Assembly: GCA_963580455.1 (NCBI GenBank)
Contig: OY756968.1
Location: 8,283,544 to 8,347,543, forward strand
Reading direction: 5' to 3'
Origin: Euonymus europaeus
Taxonomy: Eukaryota > Streptophyta > Magnoliopsida > Celastrales > Celastraceae
DNA: 64,000 nucleotides
Shown here: positions 40,071-52,693 of the stretch, in pieces
How the letters are laid out: each line of letters opens with the position of its first letter
Numbering within the stretch: the first letter of the stretch is position 1
The notes under the pieces: generated by a model
What the model saw: the letters and a program-made list of their open reading frames with translations, nothing else
Told to the model about the DNA's origin: nothing
The model's database searches: none
Program-made: the position numbers and the translations under genes

Positions 40071-42889
40071 TGTCGCAACCGGTTTTGCGAATGAGTTTTT
40101 AATAAAATATAAGAAGTCGCCACCAATTAAATAGGTGTAATTAGTCACCATGAAAAATATAATTTTGGTCTACGAAAAATCCAGAAAAAAGGGTAAGCGA
40201 ATTTGTTGCGTATGGGGAAGGTGTGAGGCACCCCACAACGCCTGTTTTAAAAACAGTTGCCAACTTAACTTTTATTGTCCCATTAAATAACTTTTCCCAA
40301 AAATATTAATTGTAGCGTGTGATAATTATATAAATTATACAAAAATAATATTTAAAGAAATAATAGCTATAGAGAGTAAAATCATTTAAGTAAATATATA
40401 GATATATCAAAATAGAATAAAATGAACTTATAAAATATTATATTCGAATATAATAAAGTAATGTTTATAATATGTATAAAGATTATATATGTAAGGCGTA
40501 ATGATTATTCAACAAAATATTTAAGATAAAAGAATATGTAGATAGATGTAATAACTATATAAGAAAAATAATTTAAATAGATATATGGCTATAGAATAAA
40601 ATGAGGTCATAAAATATATATATATATATGAATAAATAAAATAATTTTAATATATATAAAAACTATATTAAAAGTCTTAATATTGAGGTTCATGGGGCTT
40701 TTCCATCCAATGGCTAAATTCCCAAGTAACACTCTCACCTCAAGAATCTACCCGAGGGTGCATCCAATGCATTCCCCAAATAGATTCCATCGTTGGCAAA
40801 AACTTTTAATATAATTTTTAACATACAATAAAATAAGGATAAAGATAGAAATATAATACAAAAATGAAAATAACATAAAATACTACATAAATACATAATG
40901 ATGATATAAAGTTAATAACATAAAGTAAGATAGTAACAATAATAACACGAAAATAGAGTAAAGCTATATCTATATCTATATATTTTTAATAAAAATAAAA
41001 TGAAAATAAGATATATATAAATAAAAATAGAGATAAAGATAAAATGAAAATAAAATTTGAAATAACATAAAATAATACAAAAAGATAATAATGAATAAAG
41101 TAAAAAAAAGGATAAAATAAAAGTAAAAATAAAATGTTGGGAACCGAGTTTTTTATTGGAAATTATACGATATCAATTATCGCAAATCCCCTAATCCAAC
41201 ATATCAAAATATTAAATCACACAATTAACACATAAATCAAACAATATCACATCAATCATATAATTCACATAAACACATTTCAAGTATATAACATATTAAC
41301 AAGGTTAAAAGATAATGAATGAAATGGAATGCAATCTCGGTTCCCTTTTTTTTATTGGCAATCAACTATTTCAATCATGCTATTAAATTAGTATGATTGA
41401 AAATTTATAATTAATTGCCTTGAAATGCAATGATTCATGGATCCAATAATTCACAAAACAATTTTCAATCAAAAGTCCAAATATTAGACATCACCTTGGC
41501 CCAATATTCAATTTAAATTACAAACCCTAATATTAACCCATCACAGTCAGCCCATTTAACCAATATAACAATTCACATAATCATAGGTTATATAAACGGT
41601 AAAACCACAAACATCTTAGTATAGCATTCATGGTATGTCATAAAACGTGGGCTTCCATGGACATTGGATGACAGAAAGAAACACAATATGAGGAAATTCA
41701 TATTTATTTAAGCGATGGAAACAGTCCAATTTATTTATTTGTGAGGTTTCTCTTTGATTATTTAAGAATGCAAAGCAGAGCCAAGAAACATCAAGAAGAA
41801 GACAATAAACACATCAATCACCATAAAATATGCTTTGTCAGTGGAAGAACCTTTCAATATCAAATGATTAACAACTGAAAATCACATTTTATAATTGATT
41901 AACCATAAGACAATAACATATTAAGGTTATAAACAACTTGCATCATAAGCTTGCGATCAACCACAATTCCAAGTAAACTCAATGCACAACTGAAGATCCA
42001 AGGTATTGGTCGTACATTCATCACTTTCCAATTATTGCATTAACTGCACCAAAGAGAAATATACCTCTACCTACCCAAATCGTAAAGAAGCACAGCTGGA
42101 ACTCCTTTCACGAGCCCGAAAAAAAAGCTTGAATCGTTAAACTTGGAATCAAAACAGAATTGGTACAGGGATGAGGGTCCATGATAGTTTTCAAATAACA
42201 AGGATTTTTGTGGTGAATCAATGTCTTTTTTCTATAATTTTTCAGAAATATTCTCTTTTCTCCAGAATTTTTCCCTCTCGTTCTCCCCAATTTTCTCTCT
42301 CTTTCTCCCGAATTTTTCTCTCTCAAAAAAATTCCCCCTTTCTCTTCTTGGAACCACCTATTTATAACCTAATGAAGACCCAAATCAATTCCTTTTATGA
42401 ATCCCTAAATCGTCGATCTATTTCCTCAAATAAGATCGGAAATCATCCTCCCTTAATGCGGAAGGATCCACTGTTTCCAAAACCAAAACTATTCCCACAA
42501 ATTTCGGACCCCAAATCGCTCCTTCCATGTGAACACTCATATTTTGGCATCTCTATCTTTCAAATCCTAACCGTGTTTTCCTTTTCTGGAATCCCTAAAT
42601 CCCGCACATCCCTCTACTCTTTCCTTTTTCCGGTCATCTACTCTCTCTCTTTCCTTTTAGTTCATACTAGGGTTAGATGATGGGCCAGGTTAACTAAACA
42701 GGCTAAGATGGGCTTGTGTGCTGATTTAAGTTTTAAGGCTAAGGTTTTGGGTTAATGAAAAAAAATGGGCCTCATATTTAATTCAAATTAAAGAATAAAG
42801 AAACTTATTTTATTTCTAATTCCTATGATCATCAACCAATGTTAGGCTTGAGTATAGCTTAGGGCCTTGGGCAAAAATGGGGTACAACA
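40071..42889. mobile_element. Solo LTR, Ogre/Tat-like, nested in the copia element
   Basis: Begins TGTCGCAACC and ends GGGTACAACA, flanked by GATTT on both sides (40066-40070 and 42890-42894). The left end carries 'gtcgccaccaatt...aggtgtaattagtcacc' and 'ggggaaggtgtgaggcacccc', wording typical of Ogre/Tat-lineage gypsy LTRs. No polyprotein exists in its 2819 bp. Excising it with one GATTT copy restores the copia text from PDQN to LTDKG. The open stretch at 42171-42680 is a Ser/Phe-rich chance frame in a C/T-rich tract. Confidence 0.85.
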
Positions 42890-42894
42890 GATTT

Positions 42895-45146
42895 TGGTCG
42901 GGATATTCTCCCAACGCATGATTCTGAACTATCGGTGTATCTGTTGGCTTGCAATCAATCATCCCCGTCTCTGCCAGAAGGTCTAGGACATATTTTCTTT
43001 GTGACAAGAAAATACCCTTACTAGACCGTGCTACTTCAATGCCTAGGAAGTATTTCAAACCCCCGAGGTTCTTCATCTCAAACTCGTTTGCCAAATGCTC
43101 CTTTAGCAGAATCAGTTCTTCCTCATCATCTCCAGTTATTATCATATCGTCCACATAAATAATTAATGCGGTCACTTTCCTATATCGATGTTTTAAGAAC
43201 AATGTATGATCATAATTACTTTGTTTGTAACCATGTTTCTTCATAGCCAGTCTGAAACGTCCAAACCATGCTCTTGGTGATTGCTTTAATCCATAAAGTG
43301 CTCTGTGTAATTTACACACAACTCCAGTTTGTGAGGGTGCATTAAATCCAGGAGGAATCTCCATATATACCTCCTCCTTGAGACTTCCATGCAAGAATGC
43401 ATTTTTCACATCATATTGATGTAACGGCCAATCAAGATTTTTCGCTAGAGATAATAGTACCCGAACTGTATTCAATTTTTCCACAGGTGAGAATGTTTCC
43501 TGGTAGTCTATCCCATATGTCTGAGTATACCCTTTTGCCACAAGTCGTGCCTTATATCTCTCTATGGATCCATCTGCCTTGTGCTTTATCGTGAATACCC
43601 ATCTACATCCTACTACCTTCTTCCTTCTTGGTAGAGGTACAATGCTCCAGGTTTGATTTTTCTCCAGCGCTGCCATTTCTTCAATTATTGCATGGACCCA
43701 GTTTGGACTTCTTAATGCTTCTTGCACCGTATGAGGAATATGTTCGGTGGATAACTTATGCACAAATGCCTTCAGATCTTCTGATAATATCTTGGTAGAG
43801 ACATGCTTAGCAATAGGGTATTTCGATTTCCTCTCCTTGCAGTCAGGTGAATATTTATTAGGCGGCTTCCCACGATTATGCCTGAAAGGTAACTTATAAC
43901 CATCAGCAGAATCATGCACCATATCATCAGAGTTTTGTGTACGTACCTCAGGAGTCTTCTCAAGTGAGGAGGTGACATGTACTGGCGAAGGAGGGGCAAG
44001 CTCATGTTCTACTAGCTCGGGAATATTTTGCAGCATCTCTTCCGTAGAAGCTACCTTATCCACTTCTTCACCACTATCATGAATCTCGGCTAGTTCATCA
44101 TTTCCATGAACCTCGTCATTTTGAATTTGTTCCGGTACTGCAATTCTAGGTGGGTATTCATGTGTAGATGGTGTTGTAAAGTCGGAACAAGAACTATTCA
44201 AACCCGGCCAAGTATCCCAAGTCTGCTCTTCATTCACATGCAGCTCCTGAAGAGGAGATTTGGGTAGAGGACGTTGGAAATATGTTTCTAATTCAAGGAA
44301 CGTGACATCCATGGTAGTGTAGAGCCGTTGTGAAACAGAATTATAACAGCGATAACCTTTGGACTGCATGGCATAGCCAAGAAACAAGCATCGGATGGCA
44401 CATGGATCAAGTTTTGAGCGTTGATTCTTATGAAGATGGACATAAGAAACGCACCCAAACACTCGGGGTGGTAGTGTTAAGACCGAGGGCAGCGGATGAA
44501 ATTTGGCCAACACTTGTAGTGGTGTTTGGAAGTCCAAAACACGAGAAGGCATACGATTCATCAGATATACAGCCGTAGAAGCTCCATCGGACCAAAAACG
44601 TTGAGGGACATGTGCAGCAAGTAACATGGCTCTTGTCGTTTCAAGAATATGGTGATTTTTACGCTCTGCAACACCATTTTGTTGTGGTGTTTGAGGGCAC
44701 GTAGTCTCATGCCGAAGCCCATGTAATTGAAAATATTCTTGTAACTCCTGATTGATGTACTCACCGCCATTATCCGATCGGAGAATCTGAATGTGAGCCA
44801 AAAATTGGGTCTTGATCATGCTATGAAATGCTTTAAAAATGCCAATGACATCATTTTTATTCCTCATTGAATAAAGCCAAGTCATGCGTGTACAATCGTC
44901 AACAAATGTTGCAAACCATCTAAAACCAGAGGGACGAGGAATTGGAGATGGCCCTCATACATCTGAGTGAACAAGCATAAATGGGGTTGTAAATTTCTTC
45001 ACAATGGAAGGATATTGAACACGATGACTATTTGCTTGAATACAAGTTTCACACTGAAAATCTTGCACTTGTAGACCTCAAAACAACAATGGAAATAAAT
45101 GTTTAAGATAGCCAAAGGAGGGATGGCCCAATCATTGATGCCATAA
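42895..45146 (-). pseudogene. Copia integrase and reverse transcriptase
   Basis: The integrase core shows its acidic residues in VDDCTRMTWLY, RSDNGGEYIN and NGVAERKNHH. A Trp-to-stop change in VHSDVWGP lies near 44955. An Asp/Glu-rich linker follows, then the RT with WVFTIKHKADGSIERYKARL, DVKNAFLHGSL and the catalytic YVDDMIITGDD. From about 44885 down to the nested insertion the frame is open for over 650 codons. The RT ends at CKPTDTPI and the RT/RNase H connection is cut at GEYPDQN by the solo LTR at 40071-42889. Confidence 0.92.
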
Positions 45147-46600
45147 TCACACTTCTTGAACTTTAACACCAGATTTTTTAACAGAATATTCACGTCCAGG
45201 ATTGAAGTCTTCCATATAATAGAGCCCCTCCTTTTTAGTACCACGCCCAATAACCTCCTTCGCGAAAAGATTCTGAAATAAACAGAATTTTGGATAGATT
45301 AATACACGACAGTTCAAGTCCTCAGTAGCTTGAGCAACAGACATTAATTTACTAGATAATGAGGGAACTAGTAAAATGTTAGACAATGTAAAAGAGGATG
45401 ACAGTGCAACTTCTCCAGCTCCCACAACTGGGTATTCCACTCCATTAGCATTTGTTATGCAAGCTCGTCTTGGTTGTGTTTTAATAGCCAAATCGTTAGC
45501 ATCCAAGGTCATGTGGTCAGTTGCGCCCGAATCGACAATCCAATCTGGATCATTTCCATCAGCTAAACACACAAAAGCATGGCCAATGTTACCTGATGAA
45601 GTGGGTATAGATGAACATTCAGAAGGAATAAGAGATAACCGGGGCTCAGTATGCACCATGGCCGCACGCCCAGATTGCTCCGTGCCAACCACATCACGCT
45701 TTTTCTTATTCTTGAGTTCATGCCACCAATTAGGATAGCCATGCAATTTAAAACATGCATCCCGATTATGTTTGGAATTTCCACAATGCATGCAGCCTCC
45801 TCCGACAGTCACAGATTTCTTCATGGTGATTCCTCCAGATCATTCACTAGGACCCATCGTATATAGTTGGCTCATTGGTCGTTGGCTTCCTTTGACGCCA
45901 TGGAAACACTACTAGCTGTCATGTTGTCTCCTTGAGTCAACATCACTTTCTGTCTCAAGTCTTCTCAACGGACATGTGCATATGCTTGCTCAACCGTTGG
46001 AAAAGGTTTGATTTGAAGTACATCTCCTCGAATCTTGTCGAGGCGATCATCAAGTCCATCAAGTAGTGTATAGACTCTATCTTCTTGCACGACAGAATTA
46101 TACTTCTGGATATCCTCTCTACAAGTCATTGGATTGGGACGACGAAAATCAATCTCTCACCACAAACTTTGTAAGCCATTATAGAAAACTTCGATGGGGC
46201 CTCCTCCTTGTTTCAGCCGCATTACACGCCTCTTAAGATCGTACACCTGAGATGTGTCAGATCCATCAAAAAATGTTATAGCAACATTATCCCATACCTC
46301 TTTCGTAGTTGAAAAATGAATAAATGTGCCAATCAAACTCGGGTCCATTGAATTGATTAGCCATCCTTTCACTACCGCATTCTCAGTCCTCCACTTTCAA
46401 TATTTTTGATCCTCCACCGAAGGTTGTTCAATATCTCCGGTAATATATCCCAATTTGTCTTTCCCTGAGATATACATCTCAACAACTTGGGACCATAAGG
46501 CGTAGTTGGAGCCATCCAACTTCACCCCAATCTGTGTACTAGTCTCAGAACTTGTTACCTGAACCTGATTCTAGGACTGATTCAATATCTGAGTCATCTC
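45147..46600 (-). pseudogene. Copia GAG, zinc knuckle and protease
   Basis: Read from right to left: a gag start region (GSNYALWSQVVEMYISGKDK) with stops, the UBN2-type gag core at 46157-46372 (NSMDPSLIGTFIHFSTTKEV, DLKRRVMRLKQ), then 45147-45824 with a CCHC-like knuckle (CMHCGNSKHNRDACFKLHGY) and the aspartic protease active site DWIVDSGATDHMT. In-frame stops interrupt GAG at several places, and the frame is lost near 45147 before the integrase zinc region. Confidence 0.85.
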
Positions 46601-46713
46601 GTGGTGAGATCAACAAGAGCATAGTTTTCCTCTTGTAGGTGTGTAACCACCGTCTGTGTTGCGAGTTCCCGATCGCTGGCAATCTAGTTTGGTTCACTTG
46701 TCCTAGGATGACT

Positions 46714-46725
46714 GCTCCGATACCA
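46714..46725 (-). other. Primer-binding site of the copia element
   Basis: On the minus strand TGGTATCGGAGC directly follows the 5' LTR. It matches the initiator tRNA-Met 3' end complement (TGGTATCAGAGC) with one change. Confidence 0.9.
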
Positions 46726-47033
46726 TATCAACAGAACAAGCATATGCAGAAAAAAGAAGAACAGAAAAATAAAGAAGATGGAAGAAGAAGAATTCAACTT
46801 GTATTTCTCCGATTGATTTTTTGTCATATTTTTACCACTACTCTTTATCCTTTTTTTATATTAACTATACACATAGCTAATCATGTCATTGTATAAAGTA
46901 AAAGTAACATATCATAATTATCTCTTATGATTTCGCCATAGGACCCATAACGGCTCCATGATTAACGGCTCCATGACAGCTCATGCCAACAATATCAATC
47001 ATTTACATAACTTCATGACAGCTCACGCCAACA
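46726..47033 (-). repeat. 5' LTR of the copia element
   Basis: 308 bp. Near-identical to 39061-39369, with the same TG...TA ends on the minus strand. Confidence 0.95.
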
Positions 47034-47294
47034 ATACCTGCAGTAGGAAATTGAGCTACTTAGCATTGCAGGTCATAATTGCTAACTCTAAGCATTTCTA
47101 GAAGTTTGTATTGTTGATCTTGTTACACTCAGACTCAGTGGCATTCCTTAAAGATTTTGTATTGATATAATTTCTACAATTTCATAAATAAAAATATTAA
47201 AAAATGATAACTTCAATTGAACAAGTAAAGACAATCAACAGATTCAACCCCTCCTTTTAAGAAATAATCATATTATAGGTTCGAGCTATTTTTA

Positions 47295-48790
47295 GGCTTA
47301 GTTTGGTAGAGAGGTTGGCTCGGAGATTATAAGCTGGTGTATAAGCTGTTAAAATAAGTTAGTGTATAAGCTGTCAAAATAAGCTATATTAAGCTGTATA
47401 CGTGTTTGGTTGTGTTAATTTATTCATAGAGTAAAAGCTGTCAAATTACCAATAAGGGTACTTAAAGAAGTTTAATAATAATACATAACAAATAAGTTTA
47501 AAATTATAATAAAATGAGATTTCTAAAATATTTAACGTAAATATAACATGAGAAATATTGATGTTTCATACATATTGAACACTAATCCCGACACCTAAGT
47601 AGTCATACGATGATGGTAAAACTGCCTAGCAATCATATCCCTAATAATGCCCATGTTGCTATCATCACTCAACTCACCACCATCTACTACTGACGCTCCA
47701 CGAGAAGTCTCTGCCACATCCCCCGAAGAACTGTCTGCGTCCTTCCCGGTCTTCGATATTTTCTATGACAGTTTATGCAAATTGAATCATATGCACATAT
47801 ATATGAATGCAAATTGTACAAATAGCAACATGAGAATATACATAAAAAGCAGCAACCTCTATATTTATTAAAATAAAACATTACTTAAAACCAACTATTT
47901 CAATTATAATATACAACGTAGTTTCAAGACTAGCAGCATATTTGCCCTTAAGAATGTTGGATTCTCAAGGTAAGGAGATATCAAGTAAGCGGCTATACAT
48001 AACCATACAAGAAACACAAACCAGATGCAGACACCATGAGAATTAACCAGCAAAAGTAGTGAAGACTGCCTCAACATAAAAGGCATAAAGACTGCCTCAA
48101 TAATCTACAACCCACTATTCTCTGACTTGAATCTTTTGCTATAAGGCATAAGCATTAGGAATAAATTATCGTAACTGCTCCTCCTGAAACTAAACCCTCT
48201 GGCTAAGTCCAGTTGAAACCCACAACCTTAATACCACGTTAGCATGTAAAAATACCTATACATCAACAGCTACTACCACTGAAAATAACAAGTGCTTCAT
48301 AGGTTCACCCCAAGGACAAAGTTTACACAAGCAAACATTGCAGCAGAGGTTCTCAAATGGAAGAAATTCAAAGAAGAAGAAAACAACAAACGAAGTGAAG
48401 AAAAATAGGGCAAAAAGAGAAACAGATGAGAGATCGATCCATACCTTTTTGGAATCGACGAACGGCGGAACGACTTTACAATCGATGACTAAAAAAGGAA
48501 GGAAGAATAGAGATCGAAACTGTGTAAAAATTGCAGTCAACAAAGAAGAAGAAGAAGGAAAGAGGAAATCGATCCATACCTGAGCTGAGAGACGGCGCAA
48601 GAACAGTTGAGGGGTAGTGACGAGAAATGGCTAGGGCGTGAGAAAATAATCTCCCTCTTTGAGCGGTGGAAAAACCGGTAATCCACGCCAGCTTTTAAGC
48701 TATGTTTTTAAGTCCGTTTGGAAGAGATAGCGTGAATTAGCTTCTCACGCTGGCTTGACAAGCTAACGCCCTCTCTACCAAACAAAGGCC
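47295..48790. mobile_element. TIR DNA transposon (Tourist/Harbinger-like), about 1.5 kb
   Basis: Inverted ends 'ggcttagtttggtagagagg' and 'cctctctaccaaacaaaggcc', flanked by TTA on the left and TAA on the right. Repeated 'gtataagctgt' motifs lie inside the left end and 'aagctaac/gcttgac' inside the right. The interior has short open frames on the minus strand (near 47580-47770 and 48256-48600) that could be exon relics, but no DDE or MYB domain could be recognised. A 75-bp derivative sits in the kinase intron at 17150. Confidence 0.65.
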
Positions 48791-48965
48791 TAATGTTGAT
48801 TTTTTTATTATACTTTATTTTTCTTTTACTCTGGGTCAAAGTTTGTGTGTTTTCACTACCAATACTAAGGGCAATTGTAATGGGTAGATTTTTGTTTTTG
48901 TTTTTGGACAATGTATGAAAATGTGTATTTTTATTCATGTAACTATATTGAAAGATGTATTTTGT

Positions 48966-49080
48966 TGATGTAGATGTATTGTAAGATTTATTTTCATGAT
49001 ATGAATGAATATATAGTTTGACTTTTTATAAAAGATGTGTCAATTATTCATTTTGAGGTAGTTTTAATGGAGAATATATG
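48966..49080. repeat. Degenerate repeat, left copy
   Basis: Shares 'tgtagatgtattg(t/g)aagattta' and 'attttgaggtagtttt(a/g)atgg' with 52694-52808. The rest of 48791-49343 shows no gene. Confidence 0.7.
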
Positions 49081-49717
49081 GAGAAAATGAAAAAATACAT
49101 ATTTTGTTAATAAAGAATAAAAAAAAGTTTACCGAGACATTTGAAGAGAAAATGAGCCGACCCAAACTTTCAAAAAAATTAGATAGCAAAAAGCAAGTAA
49201 TCAAAACCTGACCCTTTTGTATCCAAAGTGAGGCCCAATACACCCGTTTATTATGCTAAGCCCGACACATCCATTTATTTACGGGCCCATCAATGGAATT
49301 TCCTATATAATGAACGTTGGGCCTAGCACATAACCATTACCTATAGGGCTGCTCATCAGGTATTGGGTTTCTGACCTAACTCGGTAACCCGGTTCTTATC
49401 AGTTCTGCCCAACCCGGTCCGATAAAGATCGGGTGAAACCTAGCCTAAACCTGGTTATTTCTGACTGGGTTTCGGGTTTTAATTGTATTGATTTTGTGGT
49501 TATCGGGTTACTCGATAACCCGGTTGAACTACTATTTTTTTTTTTTAAAAAAAACTAAACAACTTAACTTAGATTCTTACCATTTAGTTCCAGTAACCAC
49601 CTAACACCTTTGTCTCTAACTCTCCCGTCAGTCCAGTGTTCCATGAATCGCCACACACCACTGCTAGTCAACCCCAGTCCCACGCCAGTACACCTCACAT
49701 GAGTATCATGGGCCCAA

Positions 49718-51892
49718 TAGGGATGGCAAATTTTGCCCGATCCGCCCCGACCCGATCCGCGCGGATATTACCCGATCCAAACATGTAACGGGGCAGACAC
49801 GGATCGAACTTTGGTGACCCGACCACGGATCGGGGCGGTTACTGGTTTATTGTTTCAGGTTTATCTATGTGCCTGCTCCACATACGAAAGAGGTTCTCAC
49901 GGATGCTCTTTTAGATTGCTTGTTGGAGTGGAATATTGACCGAAAAGTATCTACAATTACAGTGGATAATTGTAGCACAAATGATGCCATGGTTCGAATC
50001 CTTTCTGATAAGCTACAAAAGAGTTCTCTTATGTTGCGTGGATCCTTATTACATATGCGGTGTGCGGCGCATATTCTCAATCTGATTGTTCAAGATGGAT
50101 TGTCTGTAATGAAGGAAGCAGTTGAAAAAATTCGTGATAGTGTGGTGTTTTGGACAGCATCGACAAAGAGGAGACAAAAATTTACAGAAACAGCGCGACA
50201 GTTGCAAATGAGTACAGATAAAGAATTGGTTCTTGATTGCAAGACTCGTTGGAACTCTACTTATATGATGTTGGCTACTGTTGTAATGTACAGGGATGTT
50301 TTCTTCCGCTTAAAATAACGTGATTCTTCTTATGATTGCATGCCAAGTGAAGAAGAATGGGAGGTCGCAAAAGATATTTTCGATAAACTAAAGTTGTTCT
50401 TCAACATCACAAAGATATTCTCAGGTAATTGATTCATGAACTACTTTCTCGTTTCTACATTATCTAGTGTTTGAATTTTAATGCTTGAATGTTTATAGAA
50501 AATAGTAAATGCAATTTATTTTCATTGTTCTCACTTCTCAGGAACGAAATATCCTACAACCAATGTTTATTTTCCTAAAGTTTGTGAAATCAAGATATCT
50601 TTGGCGGAGTGGAGTTTGAGTTATAATCCTGTGATTAAAGCTATGACATTTCAAATGTTCCAAAAGTTTGATAGTTATTGGAATGTCATAAATGGAATTA
50701 TGGGTGTGGCAACTGTCCTAGACCCTCGATATAAGTTGATGTTGTTGGAATTTTACTTTCCTACCATTTATGGTGAGCAAGAGACAGATATTCAAATTAG
50801 GAGGGTCAAGGGAATTTGTGAGGATTTGATGCATCAGTATAGTTCTCAGAATATGGACAAAGATGGCCACGTGTCCTCACAAGCAACACATGAGAATCAA
50901 AATGCGGGAGACACAGACACTCTTGCTTGCTTTGATCAATTTGTAAACAGTAGAAAGAAGGGTTCAATTGGAAATATGAAGTTGGAGTTGGACCACTATC
51001 TTGAGGATGACATATTGCCTAGGACCAATGATTTTGACATCCTTAATTGGTGGAAAGCTAATGGACCTAAGTATCCCACTTTGCAACATATTGCAAAGGA
51101 TATTCTAGCTATTCCGGTGTTGACAGTTACTTCAGAGTCCGCCTTCAGCACCAGTGATCGATTGTTGAGTCCACACCGCAGTAAACTTCACTCAAAGACA
51201 ATAGAGGCGTTGATGTGTTCTCAAAATTAGCTATGGAATGAAATTTCTACTACCAATGGAGGTATGTAAAAATAATTTACATTCGTTACATTTATTTAAT
51301 TGATCTTTGATATGTTATTAATATGTTTTTATTGGTAGATTCTTCTAAAAAAATGGGTGCAAGTGACCACATCATCATTGAAAATATTCTAGAGGACATT
51401 GATGATGAAGATGAAGAAGAAAATGAAATAACTCTTCTGTGAAGGATTCAAGAAAGATTAATTGAGCTTTGAAACTTTTTTTCATATTTTCATTCATGCT
51501 TGGACTTTTAAGTTTGCTAGAGTGCTGGACCATTTTGTTAATGCTTGCTTTGATTTCCATTGCAGGACCATTTTGTTTTGCTTGTACTTTTATGTGTTTA
51601 GTACATTATGCTTTGATTTCCATTGCTGGATCATTTTGTTAATGCTCGTAATTTTAAATTTGCAGGACCATGTCATTTTGAGCCTTAACATTAGCTTGTA
51701 ATGTTAATGTTTTTTTTTTTAAGTTAGCAACGGGTCGGGTCGGGATCTGCGGATCAAGAGCGAGGCGGGCACGGATCAATTAAATCTGCCCCGCAGGTCG
51801 GGGCGGGGCATATCGGGGCATCATGTTTAATTTTCGGGGCGGGCACTGGGACACCCCTGATCCGTGCCCGATCCGCCCCGTTGCCATCCCTA
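49718..51892 (+). mobile_element. Inner hAT element (Ac-like), inserted in the outer hAT
   Basis: Ends TAGGGATGGCAA and TTGCCATCCCTA are perfect inverted repeats. The flanks GGGCCCAA (49710-49717) and AGGCCCAA (51893-51900) form an 8-bp target duplication with one mismatch. Subterminal regions are packed with 'cccgatccgcccc'-type motifs, as usual for plant Ac-like elements. It contains a 5'-truncated transposase gene on the plus strand. Confidence 0.9.
49862..51260 (+). pseudogene. Ac-like hAT transposase, 5'-deleted with nonsense codons
   Basis: The reading starts inside the RNase H-like fold (VPAPHTKEVLTDALLDCLLE, WNIDRKVSTITVDNCSTNDA) immediately after the terminal region, so the BED zinc finger and first catalytic part are missing. 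It continues through HMRCAAHILNLIVQDGL and CKTRWNSTYMML. A Gln-to-stop change (RLK then stop then RDSSYDC) lies near 50316. An intron follows (50425-50541, GT-AG), then AEWSLSYNPVIKAM, DUF4413-type sequence, and the dimerisation signature AIPVLTVTSESAFSTSDRLL SPHRSKLHS. A Trp-to-stop change ends the second block at 51228-51230 (CSQN then LWNEI). It is not functional. Confidence 0.9.
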
Positions 51893-52693
51893 AGGCCCAA
51901 TAGTTCACCGCATGTCGTGGTGCCCTGGTTGAAGCTGCCCCTTCAGATCTAAAATTCAAAACCCAAACTTTCCTTTTGGTGGGGGTTTGTTGTTGCCCCG
52001 GTGTTGCAATCTAAGCTCTTGCCCATGTAGATCTAAGTAACCCTCTTCATATTCTGATATTTGATGAGGAAATGGCTCTCTTGCGTAGTATTAATAAAGT
52101 TATGAATCAAAAGGGACCTAACACTTTTTATATAAAAATGATTCCTTCATGTTGTCCAGCAAAGCTAAATGCTAGACGTGTTGTTGTCTATTGACTCGGT
52201 TTTTAGAGACTAATTAAAATAGGTTTTAGATTTTAGGGATTTTTTGATGGAACTGTGAGGTGGATTTGCCTCAATTTCTAGTATTTGGCTAGTTGAACGA
52301 CAACTTGTCAGATACTGATGGAAATTCTAGTATGAGAGAGATGCTTAATTTTGTGAAGTATTTGCTCTGTTGAATTTGTGAAATTCGTTGAATTGCAATT
52401 GTATAGTATACGACCTAACTCGCCGCATACGACGACCTAATTCTGGTATGTGAAGTATTTGCAACCGGGTTACTCAATAACCCGACTCGGGTACCCGATA
52501 ACCCGGTTGACCCAAACCCATAGCCTGGTACTTTAAAACCCATAACCCATAGTTCGGGTCGGGTTTGAGGTATGTGAAATGTGACCAGGTCCGGTCGAAC
52601 CCGGTTCGATAGCCTGGAACCCGACCCGATGTGCAGCCCTAATTACCTGTATAAACTATCAAGTATTTACCTAGCTATGGAGATGTCTTTTGC

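Larger units (their letters stand above)
39061..47033 (-). mobile_element. Ty1/copia retrotransposon, structurally complete, nested
   Basis: Both LTRs are present (39061-39369 and 46726-47033), and the target duplication ATACC flanks the element exactly (39056-39060 and 47034-47038). The primer-binding site and purine tract sit directly inside the LTRs. Removing the nested 2819-bp solo LTR and its duplicated 5 bp leaves about 5.15 kb, normal for copia. Coding runs GAG, protease, integrase, RT and RNase H on the minus strand. The LTRs differ by about 8 substitutions and one indel in 308 bp (roughly 97% identity). Several nonsense codons and a frameshift inactivate it. Confidence 0.95.
49344..52641. 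mobile_element. Outer hAT element (non-autonomous)
   Basis: Ends TAGGGCTGCTCATC and, inverted, TAGGGCTGCACATC, with GGGTT/AACCC-rich subterminal regions. The 8-bp flanks are ATTACCTA (49336-49343) and ATTACCTG (52642-52649), one mismatch. Without the inner element it is about 1.1 kb and encodes no recognisable transposase. Confidence 0.88.

Noticed and set aside
42171..42680. 170-codon open frame rich in Phe, Ser and Leu
   Set aside because: It lies in a C/T-rich tract inside the Ogre-type solo LTR, with no motif and strongly biased composition.
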